From Zygnema cylindricum (taxonomy: Eukaryota; Streptophyta; Zygnematophyceae; Zygnematales; Zygnemataceae): 64,000 nt of DNA. The translations under genes were made by a program, and so were the position numbers. Shown here piece after piece: positions 56,581-64,000 of this stretch. The notes below the pieces were generated by a model that saw nothing but the letters and a program-made list of their open reading frames with translations, did not search any database and was not told the DNA's origin. The stretch is taken from the NCBI GenBank assembly GCA_037447655.1, contig JBBHKE010000787.1, positions 1-64,000 on the forward strand, written 5' to 3'. Position 1 is the first letter of the stretch, and the number at the start of each line of letters is the position of its first letter.

Positions 56581-58155
56581 CTCAGGGGCTTCAATGCATA
56601 TGTGCAAATATAAGCGGTGGTTTACTAAACTGAGAAAGATCCCAACAGTTGAGATAAAGTACGGAGATGGTAGAGTAGAGACCACAACGCTTGTTGGAAC
56701 TCCTGAGTTGAAGGTTCTAGTTGATGGAAAGGCCTCAATTGTAACACTCTCAGATGTTCTTTACATTCCACATCTTAGCAATAACCTAGTCTCAACAGCT
56801 GTCCTAGATGAAAAGGAGTTTGAAACACGAACTAGGAAAGGAATCTTCACAGCAAGCTTTGATAATGAGGTTTATTTCATAGCTGAAAAGGGCAGTCAAG
56901 GAATGTTCAAAATTGTTCTTTGTAATAAAAAGAGTGTTCTCTACTCGTGTGCAAGTGAGATGATGCTTTGGCATAAAAGGTTGGGGCATGTGCATCTAGA
57001 TAGATTAAAGAAAATGAAGAAAAAAAGAATTGTGGAGGGTATTACTTTTGAGGATGATGAGACCTTTGATGAGTGTAGTGGATGTGCCCAAGAGAAGATT
57101 CATATAATTCCGTTTCCAAAAGCAACCATATTTAGGAGAGAGAAAATATTAGATCTAGTTCACACTGATGTTTGGGGACTTGCTAGGTATGCTTCACATG
57201 GGGGGAAGAGATGGATGTTAACCATCACAGATGATTGGTCTCGATACACGAAGGTATACTTTCTCAAACATAAGTCAGAGGTATTAAGATGTTTCAAAGA
57301 GTATAAAGTATGGAGTGAAAGCTACATGAAACCTCAATAAAAGAGATAAGAAGTGATAATGGGAAAGAATACACCTCAAGGGAATTTGAAGAATATCTTA
57401 AAGAAGAAGGAATTCATCATGAGAAAACAATTCCCTATAATCCGGAACAAAATGGAGTAGCAGAAAAAGTGAATAGAATTTAGAAGATATATCCAGAAGT
57501 ATGTTAAGTGACAAGAGGATAGGGCTGCAGTTTTGGGCTGAGTCTATGAACTATGCCAACTTCATCAAAAATAGAGTCCTAACTTCAGCAAATAAATAGG
57601 AAACTCCGTATGAGAGGTGGACAGGAAGAAAGCCTGATTTGTCTAGTTTGAGTGTTCGGAAGTCAAGTTTATAGTTTAGATTCCGATAAGACTAAATGGA
57701 AGTTAGAGGGAAGAGGGAAACCAGGATATCTTGTAGGATATGATGAGAGCACAAAAGGATACCGAGTGAACGACTTGAAAAAGAGAGATATAATTCTGGA
57801 AAAACACATAGTGGTGATGAATGAAGTGAAGTCCATTGATCCATTCAAATATAATAAGGAAGTCAAAATCAGATTTGAAACGGATCAGTTTTCTGACTTT
57901 GACTTTGAAAATGAAGAGAAGGAAGATGGAGAAAAAGGAAAATCTGCAGATCTACCAAAGGAGGAGGAAAGGACAACATCCGAGGCAACGCCACAATACG
58001 AAGTGGAAACCGATGAGGATTTTGATGAGACACCGGAATTGGAAGATAGGGGAGCTGAAAATCTTCCTAAACGAAACCAAAGGATGCCTTCCATACCGGC
58101 TTCCGATTTTGAAGGGGGAGAAGAAGTAGTAAACAACTTCAAGAAAGACAAGTAA
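56561..58155 (+). pseudogene. Copia A2 protease and integrase
   Basis: The protease site reads WIIYSGASMHMC: the catalytic Asp codon is TAC (Tyr) at 56579-56581. The pre-integrase domain has MLWHKRLGHVHLDRLKK and CSGCAQEKIHIIPFP; the core begins DLVHTDVWGLARYAS and TITDDWSRYTKVYFL and ends at 57340. From 57341 to 57651 the middle (RSDNGKEYTS, YNPEQNGVAEKVNR) is in shifting frames with stops. 57652-58155 holds the C-terminal end (LEGRGKPGYLVGYDESTKGY, DIILEKHIVVMNE) and an acidic linker. Inactive. Confidence 0.9.
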
Positions 58156-58259
58156 ATAACCAACTCACAAAGATGTCTCACCCGAATGAACCTCAGACAT
58201 ACTTAGAGGCCATAAACACCCCAAAAAGTAGCCGGTGGATCACAACTATAAATGAATAA

Positions 58260-59769
58260 ATGGCCTCTATCATGGAAGCCAATACATGGGAGTTGGTAGA
58301 TTGTCCACCGGACCGAAAATCGATCGGAGGTAAGTGGGTTTTTAAACTTAAATTAAACCCCGATAATACCATTGAAAGGTACAAAGCTAGGTTAGTTGCA
58401 AAAGGTTATACTCAGAAAGAACGGATAGACTACGAAGAAACCTTTGCACCTGTAGTCAGATTTCGTTCTGTTAGAATCCTTTTAAGTATAGCCGCACCAG
58501 AGGATATGGAAATACACCAGATGGATATTAAAACGACCTTTTTGTATGGAGAGTTGGAAGAAGAAATTTACATAAGGCAACCGGAAGGATTCGTGGAAAG
58601 CGGGGAAGAAAGCAAGGTTTGTAAACTAATAAAATCACTCTATGGGCTTAAGCAAGCCCCACGACAATGGAATATAAAGCTAGACGAATTTCTGACCGGT
58701 TTTGGGTATATCAGAATTAGTTCACATCACTCTATATATTTATTTGAGGATGAGAATGGAGTGATATTTATTGCTATTTATGTAGATGATTTGTTGGTCT
58801 TAAGCAAGTCTTAGATAAAATTAACAAACTAAAACGAGATCTTAGAAGCAGTTTTGATATGAAAGATCTCGGCGAAGCAAAGTATATTTTGGGAATTCAA
58901 ATGGAGAGAGATAGAGGGAATAGAATTATAAGACTCACTCAATAAGAGCAATCAGTAATATGCTAGAAAGTTTTCAGATGGAAAAAGCAAACGGATGTAC
59001 TACTCGTATGGATTTGAAGAATGTGTTTGAGGGGAGTGAAGAGAGAGGAATATTGATCATTAATGATGAGATCGATGAGATACAAAGAAAATTTATAGAA
59101 AATATCCTTTATCGGCAGATTGTAGGCAGTTTAATTTATTTAATGAACTGTACCCGTCCGGATATAGCTGCAGCTGTAGGTGTCCTTAGTAGAAGTCTAA
59201 ATGAACCAAGAAAGAGAGACTGGGAGGCTACCAAAAGGGTGATGAGGTATCTGGTGAGGACAAGGGAATTATGGTTGCATTGGGAGGGGAGAACACTGAC
59301 ATCACCACTTGGAGTGATGCCAGTTATGGAGATGTGCCAATAAAGAGGTTTACGAGTGGATATGTGTTGCAAATTGGATCCGATGTATGTTGATGGAGTA
59401 GCAAGCAACAAAAAGTAGTTGCTCAATCCACTATGGAGGCTGAATACATGGCTTCCTCTGATGCCACCAAAGAATTAATGTGGGTTAAATCTCTTCTTGA
59501 AGAACTTGGGTTCATGAAGTTTGGAACTCAAAATGTTTTTTGTGATAATCAAGCTGCTATCTCTATAGCAGCAAATCCGAAACATCACTTCAAAGCTATG
59601 CATATGGATATTAGACTAATCTTTGTCAGAGAGAAGGTAGAAAATAAAATTATTAAACTGTTCATAAAACTGATAGAGAAATGATTGCAGACATGGTGAC
59701 AAAAGCAGTGCCTTCCCCTAAGTTGATTTATTGCAGAAAAAACTGTGGATTAAAATTCAAAAGTGACTA
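58260..59769 (+). pseudogene. Copia A2 reverse transcriptase-RNase H
   Basis: The RT frame 58260-58814 includes WELVDCPPDRKSIGGKWVFK, MDIKTTFLYGELEEEIYIRQ, SLYGLKQAPRQWN and an intact YVDDLLVLSKS, ending at a TAG. The connection (FDMKDLGEAKYILGIQMERD) and RNase H follow in other frames: YLMNCTRPDIAAAVGVLSRS, TWSDASYGD (broken near 59300-59340), STMEAEYMASSDATKEL, VFCDNQAAISIA and HMDIRLIFVREKV. The natural end is the TAG at 59767-59769. The closest relative in the window is the A1 pol. Confidence 0.92.
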
Positions 59770-59774
59770 GGAAT

Positions 59775-59783
59775 TAAGGGGAG
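59775..59783 (+). promoter_or_regulatory. Polypurine tract of copia A2
   Basis: TTAAGGGGAG ends directly before the 3' LTR start TGTTGAAAAG. Confidence 0.8.
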
Positions 59784-60673
59784 TGTTGAAAAGAGGTAGT
59801 TAAAAGTTCACTTCCCTATTTTAGTTTTGGTTTAAAGAAAGAGAGTGAAGATCAAAGGCGCGCCATGGCTGCCGCCATATTTAGAAAGTGGCAGTTTTTG
59901 AAGTAAATAGTATTTTACTAAAATGAAACCTGATTCTAGATTTGAACCTGCGACCTCTATAGTCTCTATAGCCCAACGCCTTAACCATTAAGGCGTTACG
60001 AAACAATACACGTAGCGGGTTTCATAAGTATATAAATATTAACGCAACAGCTAATTAACAGCAGACTAACCAAAAAGAGCAATTCCTGCATGTACGCGAA
60101 TCTGAACCGTGTAAAATATGTGTTGATCGGACGGCCGACATTATAGCCGCCACGCGAAGTGAGATTTTGGCGGCATACAGAGATAGCGTCACGCGGTGCC
60201 ACGTGGCGCCACATTATTTGATATCGGAGAAGATGGGAGGAGGAACCATGGCTTCCGATTTGACAAGTGTCACCTTGTAAACCTTGTCGTACAATGGTCG
60301 TACAATAAGTACATCGCCCGTTGTACCTTCTTGTAATATATAGTGTTCCTATTGGAATAGGGTTTTAGTATTAGGTAGTCGTGAGTAGGCAGACCGAGAC
60401 TTAGTAATATTTAGGTACCTCTCTCTCTAAGAGAGCTTGTAACTATAAAGGCCATCTTTGACCAGCCATAACTTACTGCTCAGGGGAGCAAATTTAGTGA
60501 TTCTTTTTGCGTTTGACTCAGCGGAGTCTTGTCCTCACAGGGGTGAGGGTGGTCAGAATAATTTTGTGCTTGGGCGGCACTTATTCAGTGGGAAAGTGGA
60601 AGGGGCAAATATTATCCTAGAGGCTTTGCATAGGCTGCTCATTCTGTGGGTCAATGGAGACCACAGAATTTCA
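59784..60673 (+). repeat. 3' LTR of copia A2
   Basis: 890 bp, ending AATTTCA before the GGTTT duplication. The antisense tRNA-like module (59930-60005) is the best preserved in the window: A-box-like TAACGCCTTAATGG and B-box GGTTCAAATCT on the minus strand, the latter as AGATTTGAACC at 59938-59948. Confidence 0.92.
59930..60010 (-). other. tRNA-like Pol III module in the A2 3' LTR (antisense)
   Basis: On the minus strand the order is TAACGCCTTAATGGTTAAGG (A-box and D-arm-like), GGGCTATAGAGACTATAG (anticodon-arm-like) and GCAGGTTCAAATCTAGA (T-arm-like). Spacing between the A- and B-box matches that of tRNA genes. Acceptor pairing is poor and the anticodon cannot be assigned, so this is a tRNA-derived sequence, probably not a working tRNA gene. 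The same module occurs in the LTRs of A1 (about 1875-1955), D (17372-17450, 20391-20465) and A2 (54571-54640), and in decayed form in those of H and F. Confidence 0.65.
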
Positions 60674-61598
60674 GGTTTATTGTTGTCATTTTCACAAAAA
60701 ATAGGGACTTGTAACGAGATAATCTTACGTCGTGCGAAAAATGGGCAAGAACCAAAGTACATTTTGAGTCATTTTAACATTTTGAAAGTACGTCAAATTG
60801 GTGTTATTTTCATTTTGACCCACTTCCACGCCACGCCAGCTCATCTTCACACTTCTACTGGAATCAAATTGCGACCTGATTTCTATTAAAAAAATACCCT
60901 GTTGATGAAAAAAAACCGGGTTTGCACGCTATTTCGGAAATTTTTGCAAGAGGGAGAGTACAACGTTTTTTTTTCCCTGCTCATCCCGCGCATGTATATT
61001 TGAAAATAACAAGCATGTACGGATTTTTTTTTTTGGGTCTCGGATCTCCATTTTTATTCATGGGTCCTTTTCAAAAGTTTACGCCGTCTTCGTCTCTCTC
61101 CCTTTTTCTCACTCGACCCCGCCCCTCTTTCTCTCTTCTCTAAATAAAATGCAGCAATCATAGTATAAAAACGAAAGTTTTTTTTTTTTTTTTATGAATA
61201 TTTTTGGTTTTAGTTTGATGAGGTATCAAACAAAAAAGAATAAAAAAAAAATTGGGAACTCATGGCAAAAAGTTTATTAACTCATGGCGTTACAAGGTAG
61301 CATGACTCCGCTATGTTACAATACCCCAAACATCTACATTGTCATAAAAACCTCGATGTCCACAACCGTCGCCGTTTTTGTGGACGTTACTAATTTTAGG
61401 AAGTTTTGCAGTCGTCTACATTTCGTTTCGTAGACTCTCACACATTTGTAGACGCCTACAATTGTCACATATTTGAAATAACGAATGCGTAAGTAATGAT
61501 TGAGATAATAACACTTTGAAAAGTACACCGTAAAATCTTTGCTAAAATCAAAAATAATATTCTAAAGTTTTGTTTACATGGGCACACACCCCTTAATC

Positions 61599-62095
61599 TG
61601 ACGATCTTTCGCTATATTTTCACATCCAAAAATTAATCTAATGACTTTGTGATACTTTAACATCCAAAGTTGTCTTCGACGACTTTTCATTATATTTTCA
61701 CACGCAAATGTAATCAGACGACATTGTGTTATTTTCACATCCAAAATTTTGCCCACAAACTTTTTGTTATTGCAAATCGAAGAAATAATCTACACACATT
61801 TTTATTTTCACATGTAATATTTAATCTGATATCTTTTTAATAATTCACATCAAAAATTCATTTTGACTATTTTTACATGCAAGATGTATTTTGAGGATGT
61901 TTTGTTGTATTTTGACATCTAAAATTTTATTCGACGACTTTTTGCTATGTTTTTACATCCAAAAGTGAATTTGGCGGTTGTTTAGTATTTTCACATCCAA
62001 AATTGTATCTGTCGACATTTTGTCATTTTCACATCTAAATTGTCATCTGACGACTTTTCAACAATCTCACATCCAAAAAATTTCACCTGACAACT
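61599..62095 (+). repeat. Degenerate ~45-bp minisatellite
   Basis: About eleven imperfect copies of 'ttttcacatccaaaattttatctgacgactttttgctat', immediately to the right of E4 and ending where the copia F RT remnant begins. Confidence 0.85.
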
Positions 62096-62640
62096 CCAGT
62101 CGCGGCTTCCACTTAAGTCCGTACAAAGACTTGATTAATTTGCACACCTTACTCTCTTGTCCATTCTCCACAAAGCCTTCCGATTGCTTCATGAAGATAT
62201 ATAGATCCAATTCTCCGTAAAAAAAAGATGTTCTAATATCTTTTTGGTGAATCTCCATGTTTTCCTTTGCTTCCAAACTAAAAAAAATTCTCACTGAAAT
62301 AAATCTCACTACCGCAGCGAAAGTCTCATTATAATCTATCCACTCTTTCTGTGTTTAACCTTGTGTGTAACCCTTTGCTAATGAGGGAGCTTTATATCTT
62401 TCAATTGAATTATCTGGTTTTTCTTTAAGCTTAAAAACTCTAAAACATCCCACCGGTTTTCTATCCAAAGGGCAATCCACTAATTCCCATCTTTTAGCTT
62501 CCATCATGGATCCCATTTCCTCATTAATATCTTTCATCCATCTATTTCTTTCGGAATTATTTATAGGAATAAGTTTGAGGCTCATTCTAATGTGACAGCT
62601 TTGTTTATTTGTAGTTTACCTGTTTTTTTTTGAGTCATTT
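62067..62640 (-). pseudogene. Copia F reverse transcriptase remnant
   Basis: Minus-strand pieces of the N-terminal part of copia RT. 62355-62585 gives RWELVDCPLDRKPVG, RVFKLKEKPDNSIERYKAPS and LAKGYTQG. After a frameshift 62067-62309 gives RFISVRIFFSLEAKENMEIH, then IRTSFFYGELDLYIFMKQSEG and SKVCKLIKSLYGLK. It stops at about 62096 against the minisatellite, before the catalytic YVDD. Related to A1 and A2. Confidence 0.85.
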
Positions 62641-63480
62641 GCAACTTTGAGACCTTCATAGGTCCTCAAAATGGCAGCTCACATAAAGCCCCTAGGATAA
62701 CCCTGGCCCATTTGTGTTACAACAAGAATAACTGCCACCCTGGCAAACACAGATTCTAGCCAGTTTTCACCCCTATAAAGACAAGACTCCGTTGAGTCGA
62801 TAACAAAAAGAATGGCTTAATTTGCTCACCTGGGCAATTAACTATGAATGGTCAAAAATGACCTTTAGTACAGAAGCTCACTCAAAGAGAGGCGGCTACC
62901 TCAGATTTGCCTAAGTCTTGCACCCCTATCTAAACCCTCTATTACTCAAGTACGACACCAATAAAAACGATATATAATACAAAAAGGTGTTGGTACCGGA
63001 GTACTTTATTTACGGCCATTGTACGACATGACCAAGGGGTCGACGCTTGCCATACTCGGATTCGTTCTCGTGTGCTCTGGAGATGCCGCAATCCAATAAG
63101 ATAGTGCCACGTGTCACTCGCTGTGGTTGTGACCAAAAACCGCCAGAGCGCCCATTCCGCTATGTCGACTTCAATTATGTTCGTTCGATCAGTAACGACA
63201 TTTTACTATAGCAGTTAAAACAAATGTGAGGCATATTTGTTTTCGTGTGGTATTTTTATCCGTAATTTGTGTAACTGTGTCTATGCTCTCAAAGGTTTGT
63301 TCGCTTAGTAAAATCATTTCCTTTAATAGTACATTTCTAAATAGCTATCATACCTCATATATCCGAGCACAAATCTTAGGCTATACGATAATGGCTACAT
63401 GCTACTTTGTTAGACGGTAGGTAGTGGGATCAAATTTCGTGAAGCTTTTTTGGAAAATCTACCAAAGACCTGCCTCTAGC
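62640..63480 (-). repeat. LTR part of copia F
   Basis: Matches the A1 LTR 1118-1985 in the same (minus) orientation, for example 'caagaataactgccacc(t/c)tggca' and 'aagactcc...gttgata'. In an intact element a primer site, gag and integrase would separate this LTR from the RT remnant to its left; all are missing. The first ~170 bp of the LTR (the high-coordinate end) are not here. Confidence 0.75.
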
Positions 63481-63660
63481 TGTAGAAATTTGTGTTTTTC
63501 TTTTAGTATATTCTAGGTTATAAATTAGATAAAATAATAAACAGAATAGAAGTTGAGGCATCGTGTCTTCAACTCCTCTCTCAGGTCCCCCATACTTGTT
63601 GCAGTCACTGAAGACCAAAGAGGGAGTTTGAGCCATGGCTGCCTAAGCCTCTCAAAAAGA
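63481..63660 (+). repeat. Inverted first part of an A1/F-type LTR
   Basis: TGTAGAAATTTGTGTTTTTC at 63480 onward through 'cagtcactgaagaccaaagaggg' matches the beginning of the A1 LTR, but in plus orientation, opposite to the neighbouring piece at 62640-63480. The missing start of that LTR is thus present but inverted, or the two pieces come from two elements. Confidence 0.65.
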
Positions 63661-64000
63661 CAGGCAGCTGAGTTTTCCTCTTTTTGTGACCACCTACGTT
63701 AAACGATGTTTAATACAAATATCTTTGTTAGCACGAACTCAAATTTGTGTTAGAAAATTGTATTCGGTTTTTTTTAACTATTTTTGTGAGCGTTAACAAC
63801 GTAAAGTGTTTGATAACACTATTGTTGTTAACATAAACACAAACTTGTGTTATAAACATGGTTAGGAGTTTATTTTACCTCTTTTTGTGACCGCAAACAA
63901 TAAACTTGTTTGTTACAAATAAGCGCAAAGACAAATCGGAGATATAAACATAGTTTAGAGTTTATTTTATCTATTTTTGTGAGCGTGAACAATAGAAAGT
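63661..64000 (+). repeat. Tandem repeat running off the right edge
   Basis: Four imperfect units contain 'ctatttttgtgagcgttaacaa' or 'cctctttttgtgaccgcaaacaa' (about 63680, 63778, 63880, 63968), with further shared 'aaacacaaacttgtgtta' motifs. Period about 90-100 bp. The array continues beyond the window. Confidence 0.75.

Larger units (their letters stand above)
54422..60673 (+). mobile_element. Ty1/copia element A2 (complete outline)
   Basis: 5' LTR 54422-55367, 3' LTR 59784-60673, perfect GGTTT duplication at 54417-54421 and 60674-60678. Gag, protease, integrase, RT and RNase H are all present in the copia order but broken. A1, D, F and H are relatives by LTR and coding sequence. The 5' LTR is longer because of a ~57-bp tandem duplication near 55125-55240. 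Confidence 0.94.
54387..61596. mobile_element. PIF/Harbinger-like element E4, split by copia A2
   Basis: Left end TTAAGGTGTGTGCCCATGTG (54387) and right end GGGCACACACCCCTTAA (61596) are inverted. Only about 30 bp of E4 precede the A2 insertion (54422-60673); the remaining ~920 bp lie at 60674-61592. They match MITE E1 in the opposite orientation. Flanking TTA/TAA fits the same family. No coding sequence. Confidence 0.72.

Noticed and set aside
59930-60010. A functional tRNA gene
   Set aside because: A- and B-box spacing fits, but acceptor stem pairing is poor and copies differ in the anticodon region; called tRNA-like instead.

Overview
The window looks like transposon-packed nuclear DNA of a green-lineage (plant or streptophyte-alga-like) eukaryote. 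No bacterial, organellar or viral gene set is visible. Almost every recognisable coding sequence belongs to a retrotransposon or DNA transposon, most are broken, and they sit inside one another. The one convincing host sequence is a terminal exon at 43145-43303 encoding the C-terminal end of a cytosolic-type ribulose-5-phosphate 3-epimerase; its best resemblance is to plant proteins. The species cannot be fixed from the sequence alone.

Left part (1-11738): a non-LTR reverse transcriptase remnant (about 230-1117, +) is cut by a minus-strand Ty1/copia element A1 (about 1118-4283), which abuts a chromodomain Ty3/gypsy element G (4284-11738, +). G has 5' and 3' LTRs, a tRNA-iMet 3'-end primer site, gag-protease, RT-RNase H, integrase and chromodomain. 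It also carries a large extra coding region of unknown function downstream of the chromodomain, the best candidate in the window for something undescribed.

Middle left (14195-32495): a three-layer nest. A hAT-like transposon is split by copia element C (15638-31745, TSD ATATC). C is itself split by a gag-only copia derivative D (17178-21324, TSD GGAAG/GAAAG) in its gag gene and by copia element B (25230-31199, TSD CAAAT) in its 3' LTR. Centre (32547-49400): PIF/Harbinger-like TWA-flanked inverted-repeat elements, a gypsy-type solo LTR, a Tc1/mariner-like MITE, long AT microsatellites, a TCTA-type satellite, several other tandem and inverted repeats, and the epimerase exon with a tandemly multiplied splice acceptor.

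Right part (49573-64000): H, a minus-strand gag-only copia derivative of the same architecture as D (49573-53842); copia element A2 (54422-60673, TSD GGTTT) inserted in a PIF/Harbinger-like element (about 54387-61596); a degenerate minisatellite (61599-62095); a truncated minus-strand copia F (about 62096-63480) with an inverted LTR piece; and a tandem repeat running off the edge.

Three themes cut across elements. First, the copia elements carry GGTTATGGGCC-type primer sites complementary to the anticodon half of initiator tRNA-Met, so the gag reading frame runs through the primer site, and in B and C the gag ATG lies inside the LTR. Second, LTRs of the A/D/H group carry an antisense tRNA-like module with a Pol III B-box. 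Third, D and H look like trans-mobilised gag-only elements. All coordinates and homologies were read by eye; boundaries quoted as 'about' are approximate.
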